This document shows, piece by piece, positions 34,032 to 42,541 of a DNA stretch of 64,000 nt (the first letter of the stretch is position 1; each line of letters opens with the position of its first letter). This DNA is from Lysobacterales bacterium. GTDB lineage: Bacteria > Pseudomonadota > Gammaproteobacteria > Xanthomonadales > Xanthomonadaceae. The stretch spans positions 1 through 64,000 of the forward strand of contig JAEKKX010000014.1 of assembly GCA_019510125.1 (NCBI GenBank). Reading direction: 5' to 3'. Position numbers and translations under genes: made by a program. The notes beneath the pieces are model-generated. The model ran no database searches. It worked only from the letters and a program-made list of their open reading frames with translations, and was not told where the DNA came from.

Positions 34032-35837
34032 ATGCACGGCAACGGCCTCCAGCTCGCTCTCGTCTTCCTGCTCGCCGCGGTGGTGGCGGTGCCGCTGTTC
34101 AAGCGGTTCGGCCTCGGCGCGGTGCTGGGCTACCTCGCCGCGGGCGTGGTCCTCGGCCCGTTCGGGCTGAAGGTGATCCGCGACGCCGAGCCGGTGATGG
34201 GCGCCAGCGAGATCGGCGTGGTGATGATGCTGTTCGTGATCGGGCTGGAACTGTCGCCGTCGCGGCTGTGGGTGATGCGCCGGCCGGTGTTCGGCCTGGG
34301 CAGCCTGCAGGTGGGGCTGTCGGGCGCGGTGCTGGGCGGGATCGCGTTCGCCCTGGGCATGGGCTGGAAGACGGCGCTGATCGTCGGTCTCGCGCTCGCC
34401 CTGTCCTCCACTGCGGTCAGCCTGCAACTGCTGGCCGAGCGCAAGGCGCTGAACACGCCGCACGGCCGCAACGCCTTCGCGGTGCTGCTGTTCCAGGACC
34501 TGGCCGCGATTCCGCTGCTGGCGGCGATCCCGCTGCTCGGCGCGGGCGCCGCCCATCAGGGGGCGCCCGGCGCGGGCGTGCTGAAGGCGGTGGCGGCGAT
34601 CGTCGCGGTGGTCGTCGGCGGGCGGGTGCTGCTGCGCCAGTTGTTCCGCACCGCCGCGCGCATCGGCGTGCCGGAGATGCTGACCGCCAGCGCCCTGTTC
34701 GCGGTGCTCGGTGCGGCCTGGCTGGTCTCGCTCGCGGGGCTGAGCATGGGCCTGGGCGCGTTCCTCGCCGGGGTGCTGCTCGCGGATTCGGAATTCCGCC
34801 ACGAGATCGAATCGCAGATCGAGCCGTTCAAGGGCCTGCTGCTCGGCCTGTTCTTCATGGCCGTGGGCATGAGCATCGACCTGCAGCGGATCGCCGCCGA
34901 ACCGGCGGTCATCGTCGCCGGCGCGCTGGCGCTGCTGGCCCTCAAGGGCGCGGTGCTGTTCGCCATCGGCCTGCGCCCGGCGCGGATGCCGTGGCGCGAG
35001 GCGCTGCAGTTCGGCGCGGTGATGGCGCTGGGCGGCGAATTCGCGTTCGTGGTGCTGTCCGAAGCGATGAAGGCGCACCTGGTCGACGCCGCGACCCAGA
35101 GCCGGCTGGTGGCGATGGTCGGTCTGTCGATGGCGCTGACCCCGCTGGCGACGATCGCGGTGGCGCGCTGGCTCGGCGCGCACCCGGAGCGTGCGCCGCA
35201 GCGCGACTTCGACGCCATCCCCGACGACCATCCGCAGGTGATCCTCGTCGGCTTCGGGCGCTTCGGCCAGATCGTCGCGCGCATGCTGGTCGCGCAGAAG
35301 ATCCCGTTCATTGCGCTGGAGACCGACAGCGAACAGCTCGAGGTGATGCGCCGCTTCGGCAACCGCGTCTACTACGGCGACCCGGCGCGGCCGGATCTGC
35401 TGCGCGCGGCCGGCGCGGCCAACGCGGCGGTGTTCGTCAACGCGCTGGAGGACCCGGCCGCCAGCCTGCGCACCACCCGCGTCGTGCGCAGGCTCTACCC
35501 GCACCTGCGGGTGTTCGCGCGCGCGCACGACCGCCGCCATGCCTGGCAACTGATGGACCTGGGCGCCGACGTGACCCGCGAGACCTTCGCCTCGGGTCTG
35601 GAGATGGGGCGCGACGTGCTGGTGGCGCTGGGGGTGGCGCGCGACCAGGCCGAGGACCGCATGCAGCGCTTCCGCCAGCACGACGAAAGCCTGCTCGCCA
35701 CCCAGCACCTGATCTACGACGACGAATCGGCCCTGCTGGAGAGCGCGAAGCGCGCCCGCAGCGAGCTGGAACAGTTGTTCGAGGCCGACGCCGACCGCGG
35801 CGACACCGCGGACGGCCGCCGCGCCGCCGCGGACTGA
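34032..35837 (+). CDS. Kef-type potassium/proton antiporter (CPA2)
   Basis: 601 residues from the ATG at 34032 (MHGNGLQLALVFLL); the track start at 33765 overlaps lysR coding. N-terminal about 380 residues are a CPA2 exchanger with twelve helices, with ALSSTAVSLQLL and FQDLAAIPLL as family motifs. Residues about 400-520 are an RCK-N domain with the nucleotide-binding VGFGRFGQIVARML. The C-terminus ends in an acidic tail (ADADRGDTADG). It resembles KefB/KefC but lacks an adjacent KefG/KefF gene. Involved in potassium efflux or pH and electrophile defence. Confidence 0.9.
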   Translation: MHGNGLQLALVFLLAAVVAVPLFKRFGLGAVLGYLAAGVVLGPFGLKVIRDAEPVMGASEIGVVMMLFVIGLELSPSRLWVMRRPVFGLGSLQVGLSGAVLGGIAFALGMGWKTALIVGLALALSSTAVSLQLLAERKALNTPHGRNAFAVLLFQDLAAIPLLAAIPLLGAGAAHQGAPGAGVLKAVAAIVAVVVGGRVLLRQLFRTAARIGVPEMLTASALFAVLGAAWLVSLAGLSMGLGAFLAGVLLADSEFRHEIESQIEPFKGLLLGLFFMAVGMSIDLQRIAAEPAVIVAGALALLALKGAVLFAIGLRPARMPWREALQFGAVMALGGEFAFVVLSEAMKAHLVDAATQSRLVAMVGLSMALTPLATIAVARWLGAHPERAPQRDFDAIPDDHPQVILVGFGRFGQIVARMLVAQKIPFIALETDSEQLEVMRRFGNRVYYGDPARPDLLRAAGAANAAVFVNALEDPAASLRTTRVVRRLYPHLRVFARAHDRRHAWQLMDLGADVTRETFASGLEMGRDVLVALGVARDQAEDRMQRFRQHDESLLATQHLIYDDESALLESAKRARSELEQLFEADADRGDTADGRRAAAD

Positions 35838-35855
35838 CCCGCCGCCGCGCCCGCG

Positions 35856-37616
35856 CTATTTGCCGCGGCCGAACTTGCCGCCGAAGAAATCGCCGTCGTT
35901 CCAGCGCGGCCGTTCCGCGGCGTCGCCGACCCGCCGCCCGATGCGCGCGTTGAGCTTCGCCAGACGCACCGCGTCCGGCCAGTAGATCGGCAGCGTCGCC
36001 TCGTCGCTGGGGCGGTGATAGTGATCGCGCAGGAACTTGCGCAGCGCGAGTTTCGGGTCGCGCACGCCGTCGGCCGACGCGGTGCCGCCGTCGAGGTAGA
36101 GCGCCGGGATGCCGGCGCGGATGAACGCGTACTGGTCGCTGCGCACGAACACCACCTCCTCGGGGAACGGATCCGGCGACAGCGCGACGCCGACGTCCTT
36201 CGCCGCGGCCTCGAGCGTGGCCTTGAGGCTGGAATGCTCGACCCCGATCGGCACCACGTCCTTGCTCGGCGCCAGCAGCACCGGCATGTCGATGTTGAGG
36301 TTCGCCACGAGCGCGTCGGCCGGCACCGGCGGATGGGTCGCGAACCACTCCGCGCCGAGCAGGCCCTTTTCCTCCGCGGTCAGCGCGACGAACAGCATCG
36401 AGCGCTTCGGCGCCGGCGACTCGGCCTTCAGCATGCGCGCGGTTTCCAGCAGGATCGCCACGCCCAGCGCGTTGTCGATCGCGCCGTTGTAGATGCGGTC
36501 CTCGCGGCCGTCCTCGCCCTTCACCGGCGCGCCGATGCCGATGTGGTCGAGGTGCGCGGTGTAGACGACGTGCTGCGCGGCGAGCGTCGCGTCGCCGCCG
36601 GCTAGTCGGGCGACCACGTTGCGCGAGGCCACCGGCTCGACCTTCGTGCGCGCGGCCAGGCGCAGCGTGCCCGGCAGCGCGAAGCCCTGCAGCGTGCCCG
36701 CCTGCGCGGCGTCGAACAACTGCGCGGCGGTGCGCGGGCCGTCGGCGAAGACCAGGTCCGCGGCGGCGGCGCTGACGGTGGCCATGCCGCGGATCGACGG
36801 GAAGCTGTCCACGGCCATGCCGTCCGCGCCGCGCAGGCGCATCTCCGGGCGCCGCCAGTTGTCCGCGGTCTGCGTCCACGGGCGCTCGGCCTCGTCCTGC
36901 GGCGTGTTGACCATCACCACACCGATCGCCCCGCGCTCGGCCAGCGCGCGCAGCTTTTCGCGCTTCGCGCTGTAGAACGCGCGGCGGTCGTTGTCGAACC
37001 GCGCCGGCGCGCCACCGAAGACCACCGCGATCTTGCCGTGGAGGTCGAGCCCGGCGAAGTCGTCGTGGCCCAGTTCCGGCGCGTGCACGCCCTGGCCGAC
37101 GAACACCGCCGGCGCTTCGAGGTCGTGTTCGGTGGCGTTGAAGTCCGGCGCCGGCAGGAACTGTTCGCCGAAGCGCAGCGCGATCTCGCGGCCGTTGCGC
37201 TTGACCGCCAGCGCGGCGCCGTCGGCCTCGCGCGTCGCCTTCAGCAGCGGCACCGCCTGGAAGAACGTGCCGTCGTCGCCGGCCGGCGCCAGGCCGATCG
37301 CGGCGAAGCGCTTGGCGACGTAATCCGCCGCGAGGTCGTAGCCTGGGGTGCCGGCCTCGCGGCCCTCGAAACGGTCGTCGGCCAGCGTGCGCACGTCGTC
37401 GGCGATGCGCTGCTCGGCGTCGTTCGCCGGGATCGGCGCGGCGGTGTCGATCGCCGGCGCGGACACGCTGGGCGCGGACGGCGCCGGCGCCTCGCGGTGG
37501 CAGGCGGCGAGCGCGGCGACGAGCACGGCCGTCGGCAGGAGGATCGTCAGTGGGATCGTCGGGGGGATCTTCAGGGGCTCGGGCAGACGTGCCGGCAGGG
37601 ACATCGGGAACGCCAT
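35856..37616 (-). CDS. M28-family metallopeptidase lipoprotein
   Basis: 586 residues from the ATG at 37616, with GGAG upstream; the 834-residue track ORF reads through the intergenic region. The N-terminus carries a signal and lipobox (VAALAAC), so it is probably a lipoprotein. A PA-domain-like insert lies in residues 150-300. The di-zinc peptidase signatures are HLDHIG near 357, NGAIDNALGV near 376, ALTAEEKGLLGAEWF near 407, NIDMP near 436 and a C-terminal HYHRPSDE near 540. It likely cleaves N-terminal residues of peptides outside the inner membrane. Divergent from the yjdF-like gene. Confidence 0.92.
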   Translation of the reverse strand: MAFPMSLPARLPEPLKIPPTIPLTILLPTAVLVAALAACHREAPAPSAPSVSAPAIDTAAPIPANDAEQRIADDVRTLADDRFEGREAGTPGYDLAADYVAKRFAAIGLAPAGDDGTFFQAVPLLKATREADGAALAVKRNGREIALRFGEQFLPAPDFNATEHDLEAPAVFVGQGVHAPELGHDDFAGLDLHGKIAVVFGGAPARFDNDRRAFYSAKREKLRALAERGAIGVVMVNTPQDEAERPWTQTADNWRRPEMRLRGADGMAVDSFPSIRGMATVSAAAADLVFADGPRTAAQLFDAAQAGTLQGFALPGTLRLAARTKVEPVASRNVVARLAGGDATLAAQHVVYTAHLDHIGIGAPVKGEDGREDRIYNGAIDNALGVAILLETARMLKAESPAPKRSMLFVALTAEEKGLLGAEWFATHPPVPADALVANLNIDMPVLLAPSKDVVPIGVEHSSLKATLEAAAKDVGVALSPDPFPEEVVFVRSDQYAFIRAGIPALYLDGGTASADGVRDPKLALRKFLRDHYHRPSDEATLPIYWPDAVRLAKLNARIGRRVGDAAERPRWNDGDFFGGKFGRGK

Positions 37617-37736
37617 CGCGGGCTCCGGTCGGGGGATGGCGGACGCTAGCATCGGACCTGCCCCGCGACAACGCCGGGCGACGGCGACGTACCATGCGTC
37701 GACGCCCCGGGCGCCGACGACAGAGGGAGCCGCCGC

Positions 37737-38387
37737 ATGTCCACCGCCATCGCCACCCCGCCGGGACGCCTCGAACGCCGGCTGCAGATCGCGATCGTCG
37801 TCGTCGCGCTCGTGGCGTCCGGGATCGCGCCCGCGGACCGGCTCACCTGGCTGCTCGAGACCATCTGGGTGATGGTCGCGCTGCCGGCCGTCGCGCTGAA
37901 CTGGCGGCGGTTCCCGTTGACCCGGCTGCTGTGCTGGCTGCTGGTCGCGCACGCGCTGGTGCTGATCCACGGCGGCGCCTACACCTACGCGCAGACGCCG
38001 CTGGGCTTCCGGCTGCGCGATGCGTTCACCGCGTTGGGGCTGGAGGTCACGCGCAACCCGTGGGACCGGCTCGGCCACCTGATGCAGGGCTTCGTGCCGG
38101 CGATCCTCGCCCGCGAACTGCTGCTTCGGCTCACCCCGCTGCGCCGGGGCGGGTGGCTGGTGTACCTGGTGCTCGCCGCGTGCCTGAGCTTCAGCGCGTT
38201 CTTCGAGCTGATCGAATGGTGGTCGGCGCTGATCTACGGCGCCGACGCCGACGCCTTCCTCGCCACCCAGGGCGACCAGTGGGACACCCAGTGGGACATG
38301 TTCCTGTGCCTGTGCGGCGCGGCGCTGTCGCTGCTGCTGTGGTCGCGCCTGCACGACCACGAACTGGGCCGCGCGGTGGTCGGCTGA
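37737..38387 (+). CDS. YjdF/DUF2238 membrane protein
   Basis: 216 residues with six hydrophobic segments and the DUF2238 signatures NPWDRLGHLMQGFVPAILARE near residue 105 and TQGDQWDTQWDM near 180. The ATG has GAGGGAG seven bases upstream. Members are uncharacterised inner-membrane proteins; no function can be given beyond that. It is monocistronic and ends in a shared terminator with the outer-membrane barrel gene. Confidence 0.88.
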   Translation: MSTAIATPPGRLERRLQIAIVVVALVASGIAPADRLTWLLETIWVMVALPAVALNWRRFPLTRLLCWLLVAHALVLIHGGAYTYAQTPLGFRLRDAFTALGLEVTRNPWDRLGHLMQGFVPAILARELLLRLTPLRRGGWLVYLVLAACLSFSAFFELIEWWSALIYGADADAFLATQGDQWDTQWDMFLCLCGAALSLLLWSRLHDHELGRAVVG

Positions 38388-38405
38388 AGCGTCGGTCGGA
38401 AACGA

Positions 38406-38431
38406 CGCAGGCCGCCCGGAGGCGGCCTGCG
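38406..38431. terminator. Bidirectional hairpin between convergent genes
   Basis: CGCAGGCCGCC-CGGA-GGCGGCCTGCG, a perfect eleven-pair stem over a tetraloop between the yjdF-like and barrel-protein stops. Confidence 0.75.
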
Positions 38432-38466
38432 TGCGGATCGACGGCGCGGCGCTGGCCGCGTCGGGA

Positions 38467-39003
38467 TCAGAAGCGGTATTCGAAGCCCAGCGTCGCGGTG
38501 GTGACGCGGATGGTGTCGCCGAACACCTGCGGACGGACGTGGTTGACGTCCAGGCTCAGGCCGATGTTCTCGTTGAAGTCGTAGCCGATCTCGCCGCCGA
38601 GGTAGACGCGGTTGCTGCTGTCGCTGACCGAGCCGAAGCCGGCGAGCGAGGCGTCGAGGTTGACGTGGGCGACGCCGACGCGGCCGCCGACGAAGAAGCC
38701 CTGGTGCGCGGCGGTCATGTTCTTCTTGCCGACGATGCCGACGCCGTAGCCGTCGAGCTCGGCGGTCAGGCCGGAGTCGGAGTCCTTGCCGAAGTTGGTG
38801 TAGAAGGCTTCGACGCCGACGTTGCCGTTGAAGAAGTAGCCGCCGCGGACGCCGTAGGCGGTGTCGTTGCCGTCGTAGCCGTCGATCGACAGATTGCTGT
38901 TGCCGGCTTCGGCGCGGATGAAGCCGCCCGAGCCCTCGGCCGCGAAGGCGGGAGCGACCATGAAGGCGGCGGCGAGGCCGGCCAGAAGAACGTGATGCTT
39001 CAT
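38467..39003 (-). CDS. Small outer-membrane beta-barrel protein
   Basis: 178 residues with a clear signal peptide (MKHHVLLAGLAAAFMVAPAFA) cut before AEGSGG. The rest alternates hydrophobic and polar residues as in an OmpX/OmpW-size barrel: FIRAEAGNSNLSID, VGVEAFYTNFGK, FFVGGRVGVAH, LGFEYRF, ending in aromatic Phe as needed for BAM recognition. An eight-stranded barrel is likely. Function unknown. Promoter and a 5' hairpin are visible upstream. Confidence 0.85.
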   Translation of the reverse strand: MKHHVLLAGLAAAFMVAPAFAAEGSGGFIRAEAGNSNLSIDGYDGNDTAYGVRGGYFFNGNVGVEAFYTNFGKDSDSGLTAELDGYGVGIVGKKNMTAAHQGFFVGGRVGVAHVNLDASLAGFGSVSDSSNRVYLGGEIGYDFNENIGLSLDVNHVRPQVFGDTIRVTTATLGFEYRF

Positions 39004-39034
39004 CGAAAAACCCCTGTGATGTGTCTTGGATTAA

Positions 39035-39087
39035 GGCCCCCGGTCCCGGGGGCCGCACATGCTAGGGGCCTCGTCCGCTTTCGTCCA
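39035..39087 (-). promoter_or_regulatory. Promoter and 5' hairpin of the barrel-protein gene
   Basis: On the minus strand TGGACG and TAGCAT (39064-39059) stand 17 bases apart, a fair sigma70 promoter. The predicted transcript begins near 39052, right at the palindrome GGCCCCCGG-TC-CCGGGGGCC (39035-39054), so the mRNA could start with a hairpin like those that stabilise some outer-membrane protein messages. Confidence 0.4.
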
Positions 39088-39140
39088 CCTGTCGGAACAG
39101 ACAGGATGCGCGCGGCGTCCGGGTGCGGATCGCCGCGCAC

Positions 39141-39170
39141 GAAAAAGGCGGGGTCGCCCCCGCCTTCTTC
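39141..39170 (-). terminator. Terminator of the TrbM-like gene
   Basis: On the minus strand AAGGCGGGG-GCGA-CCCCGCCTT followed by TTTC: a nine-pair stem with a T tract, 38 bases past the stop codon at 39204. Confidence 0.8.
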
Positions 39171-39203
39171 ATGTCCGCGTCGGCCGAAGCCGTGGCGCGT
39201 CGA

Positions 39204-39971
39204 TCAGAAGCCGACGCCGGCCGAGTCCTTCGCCGCCGGGATCGCGCCGCTGGTGGCCGCGACCGACGAGGGGAGCTGGGTGGTGCCGTCGACCCAGTAA
39301 CCGCCGTCGTACTCGGTGATCGTGTTGCCTTCCCAGTCGGTGTACGTGCGGACCACGTAGCGGTCGACGTAGCGCGGCTTGAGGCCGTCGATGTCGGTGT
39401 ACTCGTGGTTGAAGTACGCGTCGCAGTACGACGGCATCACGTTGCTGATCTCGTACTCGTTCTCGCCGACCCAGGTGCGGTTGACCTGGTTGAGGGTGGC
39501 GGCGTCGCAGCGGCCGGCGCCGTTGCCGATCGCTTCGACCAGGCTGCCCATCTGCGGCGTCTCGGACGAGGTCGGGCACATCTTGAGGAAGTTGATGCGC
39601 GCCTGGATCGTCTTCCAGGGCTTGCTCAGGTTGATGCTGAAGTAGCGGGCCAGCGACTTGGCGCACTCGCCCGGGCGGGTGGCGCTGGACAGGCACAGGA
39701 TGGCCTGGCAGGCCAGACCTTCGTCGCCGCCCAACTCCTGCGGCTTCTCCTGGCTGTTGGCCTGGTCGAGCGCTGCCTGCAGTTCAGGGGACAGGCCGCC
39801 GTTGTTGCTGCCGGTGTTCGGGGCCTGGGTATCGGGGGCCTGCACGCTCGGGCCCTGGGTGTCCGGCGTCGTGCTGGTGTCCATGGTGTCGGGCAGGACG
39901 TCCTGCGCGAGGACGGCGCCGCTCGACAGCAGCAGCACGGCCAGGGCCATCGAGATCGCGTTCTTCTTCAT
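39204..39971 (-). CDS. TrbM-like secreted protein, orphan
   Basis: 255 residues from the ATG at 39971 (MKKNAISMALAVLL) with GGAG upstream; the track ATG at 40019 is too early. A signal peptide ends near VLAQD. Residues 25-75 are a Thr/Pro/Gln linker. From about residue 80 the chain follows TrbM of conjugation systems: LACQAILCLSS, GECAKSLARYFSI, KPWKTIQARINFLKMCP, with paired Cys residues for disulfides, and an extra C-terminal part rich in Tyr and acidic residues. No other tra or trb gene is nearby, so it may have been co-opted. Its own promoter and terminator are visible. Confidence 0.8.
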   Translation of the reverse strand: MKKNAISMALAVLLLSSGAVLAQDVLPDTMDTSTTPDTQGPSVQAPDTQAPNTGSNNGGLSPELQAALDQANSQEKPQELGGDEGLACQAILCLSSATRPGECAKSLARYFSINLSKPWKTIQARINFLKMCPTSSETPQMGSLVEAIGNGAGRCDAATLNQVNRTWVGENEYEISNVMPSYCDAYFNHEYTDIDGLKPRYVDRYVVRTYTDWEGNTITEYDGGYWVDGTTQLPSSVAATSGAIPAAKDSAGVGF

Positions 39972-40359
39972 CTGACTTCGCTCCGTGGTCAATTTGGCAA
40001 AGGCGAGAACCGTCGCCATCGACGATTCCGTATTTCGTCTGCCGGAATCCGGCCCAGCCGGATCCCCTGAAGTTCCAGTGCCCCCACAGTCGATGTCGCG
40101 CCGCCACCCGGACCGGGTTCTGAGCGGCGGCAGGAGCCCCAGTTCAGGTTAGCGAAGTTCCGCGACACTTTGCAAAGCGTGCCGCACCCCCCGCGTCCGT
40201 CCGCGGGACGCGCCTGCGGACCGGGGACGAGCGTTCAAGCCGCTGATTATGAACGGCAATTGCGGTCTGGCAGGGCCGTCCACGCGCTGTTTCGACCGGC
40301 GCGAGGCCACAACCGCTCGTCGGAATCCCGTGCGGACGGGCGGTCCGGGCCCGCCGGCG
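39972..40359. other. Intergenic region with TrbM promoter and a hairpin
   Basis: On the minus strand TTGCAA (40175-40170) and TAACCT (40151-40146) are 18 bases apart and may form the TrbM-like gene promoter. CGCGTCC (40192-40198) pairs with GGACGCG (40206-40212) and may end the rhomboid transcript. No gene is seen on either strand. Confidence 0.4.
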
Positions 40360-41136
40360 TCACCCGGCGGTCTCGTCCTCGGGCCGTCGCCGGAAGGGGA
40401 GGACCGTGCCGCGCTGCGGCTCCGGCCGGTGCCACAGCACCGGCACGTCCTCGGGCCGGGCCGGCTCCAGCGGGTCGGCATCGGCGGCGATCTGTTCTTC
40501 GTCCTCTTCCCAGCTATAGCGCTTGCGCGGCGGCAGCGGGTCGGCGTGCCGGAACAGGAACGCCGACAGCACCCCGGCGATCGCGCCGCCGAGGTGCGAC
40601 TGCCAGGACACGCCCGGTTCGTGCGGCAGGACCGTGATCAGCATGCCGCCGTAGAGGAAGAAGGCGATCATCGCCGCGGCGATCGACGGCCGGTCGCGCC
40701 GCAGCAGGCCCAGCACGAACACCAGGAACATCAGACCGTGGGTGAGGCCGCTGGCGCCGAGGTGGTGGGTGCCGGGCTCGCCCAGCAGCCAGGCGCCGAG
40801 CCCGGACCCCAGCCACAGCAGCGGCAGCGCGCGCACGGTCGCCTTCGGATACACCGCCAGCGCGAGGGTGCCCAGCAGCAGCAGCGAGGCGGCGTTGGCG
40901 GCGATGTGCCCCAGCGAGCCGTGCAGCAGGGGCGCGGTGAGGATGCCGAGCAGCCCGGCGGGGCTGCGCGGAGTCACCGTGAACGCCTCGAAATCGGCGT
41001 CGTGCTGCCACCAGAACACCACCGCCAGCAGCAGCACGAAGGCCAGGCTGGCGTTGAGCGCGCGGAGCAGGCGGCCGCGGTCGGCGGCGCGCTGGGCGGG
41101 GGTGTCGGGGACGTCGTCGGGAGTGGTCAGGCGCAT
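40360..41136 (-). CDS. Rhomboid-family intramembrane serine protease
   Basis: 258 residues. Six or seven helices between about residues 20 and 195; catalytic Ser in GASGLTHG near 128 and catalytic His in SHLGGAIAG near 180, with an LLHGSLGHIAAN segment in helix 2 as in GlpG-like enzymes. A cytoplasmic acidic/Pro tail follows. Likely cleaves membrane-helix substrates. The start ATG is from the track and supported by the helix pattern. Confidence 0.92.
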   Translation of the reverse strand: MRLTTPDDVPDTPAQRAADRGRLLRALNASLAFVLLLAVVFWWQHDADFEAFTVTPRSPAGLLGILTAPLLHGSLGHIAANAASLLLLGTLALAVYPKATVRALPLLWLGSGLGAWLLGEPGTHHLGASGLTHGLMFLVFVLGLLRRDRPSIAAAMIAFFLYGGMLITVLPHEPGVSWQSHLGGAIAGVLSAFLFRHADPLPPRKRYSWEEDEEQIAADADPLEPARPEDVPVLWHRPEPQRGTVLPFRRRPEDETAG

Positions 41137-41304
41137 CGGAAGGTTCTGGAGCCGGTCCGGGCCGCGATCAAGGTCGCGACGCGGTCGCGGCCCGGCCAGC
41201 GGCGGAACGCTGCGGACCGCAACCCTCGGGAATCCGGCCCGCGAGGGCCGCGGCCGGCGCGCCGCCGCCGACGCACGGCGGGCGGGGCGGCGGCCGGCGC
41301 CGGG

Positions 41305-42270
41305 TCATGCCGAGGGCGTTCCGGCCGGGGGCGCCGGCCGCAGCAGGCTCAGCGCCACCGTCGCGCCGATCACCAGCGCCACCACGCCCAGCGACCAGCC
41401 GATCGGGATCTTGACCACGTCGATCAGCAGCATCTTCGCGCCGATGAACAGCAGCACCGTGGCCAGGCCGTACGGCAGCAGGTGGAAGCGGTCGGCCATA
41501 CCCGCCAGCAGGAAGAACATCGCGCGCAGACCCAGCACCGCGAACACGTTGGAGGTCAGCACGATGAACGGGTCGGAGGTGATCGCGAAGATCGCCGGGA
41601 TCGAGTCCACCGCGAAGATCAGGTCGGTCACGCCGATCAGCGCGGTCACCACGAACAGCGGCGTGTACCACGCCTTGCCGTCGCGCATCACCCGGAAGGC
41701 GTTGCCGACGTAGTCGGTGGTCAGCCGCAGGTGCCCGCGCATCCAGCGCAGCAGCGGGTTCTTCTCGAGGTCCGGCGCCTTGCCCGCGGCCAGCAGCATC
41801 TTGATGCCGGTGAGCACCAGGAACGCGCCGAACACGTAGAGGATCCAGTGGAACTTCGCGAGCAGGAACGCGCCGGCGAAGATCATGATCGCGCGCAGCA
41901 CGATCGCGCCCAGCACGCCGATCACCAGCACCTTCTGGCGCTGTTCCTCGGGCACCGCGAAGTAGGTGAACAGCATCAGGAACACGAAGATGTTGTCCAC
42001 CGCCAGCGATTTCTCGACCAGGTAGCCGGTGAGGAATTCCAGCGCGATGCGGTCGCCGGCGACGCGGCCGAAGGCGTCGCTGGCGTACCACCACAGGCCG
42101 GCGTTGAACGCCAGCGCCAGGCCGATCCAGCCCAGGCTCCAGAACAGCGCTTCCTTGAACGTCACCCGGTGCGGCCCGCCGTGGCGCATCAGCACCAGGT
42201 CGACGAGCAGGGCGACGACGACGAGCGCGGCGAACGCGCTCCACAGCAGGGGATTGCCGATGGTCTCCAC
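41305..42270 (-). CDS. TerC/Alx-family membrane protein under Mn riboswitch control
   Basis: 321 residues from a GTG at 42270 (METIGNPLLWSAF) with GGGAG eight bases upstream; the track ATG at 42438 lies in the riboswitch. About nine helices. Acidic residues in helices typical of TerC (EFLTGYLVEKSLAVDNIFVF near 85, IFAVDSIPAIFAI near 215) suggest cation transport; TerC/Alx proteins behind this riboswitch are linked to manganese efflux or metal loading of exported proteins. The leader and expression platform support manganese as the signal. Confidence 0.92.
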   Translation of the reverse strand: METIGNPLLWSAFAALVVVALLVDLVLMRHGGPHRVTFKEALFWSLGWIGLALAFNAGLWWYASDAFGRVAGDRIALEFLTGYLVEKSLAVDNIFVFLMLFTYFAVPEEQRQKVLVIGVLGAIVLRAIMIFAGAFLLAKFHWILYVFGAFLVLTGIKMLLAAGKAPDLEKNPLLRWMRGHLRLTTDYVGNAFRVMRDGKAWYTPLFVVTALIGVTDLIFAVDSIPAIFAITSDPFIVLTSNVFAVLGLRAMFFLLAGMADRFHLLPYGLATVLLFIGAKMLLIDVVKIPIGWSLGVVALVIGATVALSLLRPAPPAGTPSA

Positions 42271-42288
42271 TTTTTTTCTCCCGAAACG

Positions 42289-42315
42289 AAAACGCCCAAC
42301 CGCTGGGCTGGGCGT
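42289..42315 (-). terminator. Terminator hairpin of the riboswitch platform
   Basis: On the minus strand ACGCCCA (42315-42309), a ten-base loop, TGGGCGT (42298-42292) and then TTTCGTTT, just before the terC Shine-Dalgarno. Probably the expression platform: metal binding would favour readthrough. Confidence 0.65.
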
Positions 42316-42344
42316 CGTGTCTGGCCGGGGCACCGTGGAGCGAC

Positions 42345-42490
42345 CGGAAGGAAACGAGGCTTCGCCGTGGCGGCGAAGGTCTCGCTCGCAGCCGCGGCAT
42401 CGGTCGATGACCTCGCGACTGCCGTCCGGCCGGGGCATGGGGCCCGTATTGACGACCGGAACGTTCGGGAGCTACTCCCCTTCTGGAGCG
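42345..42490 (-). ncRNA. yybP-ykoY manganese riboswitch
   Basis: The leader of the TerC gene on the minus strand has, in order, AAGGGGAGTAGC, CGTCAATACGGGCCCC and CGAGACCTTCGCC with its pairing partner GGCGAAGCC: the known parts of the yybP-ykoY motif (Mn2+ sensor), including the two conserved loops that form the metal site. Boundaries are approximate. This class controls manganese exporters and TerC/Alx proteins. Confidence 0.85.
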
Positions 42491-42528
42491 GGGAGTCTCC
42501 GCGAGCCGGGCGGGGCCGTCAAGCCGCT

Positions 42529-42534
42529 TACAAT
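42529..42534 (+). promoter_or_regulatory. -10 box immediately before rlmI
   Basis: TACAAT ends eight bases before the rlmI ATG, so a transcript from it would start at or one or two bases before the start codon and be nearly leaderless. The -35 is not evident. Confidence 0.45.
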
Positions 42535-42541
42535 ACGGCCG

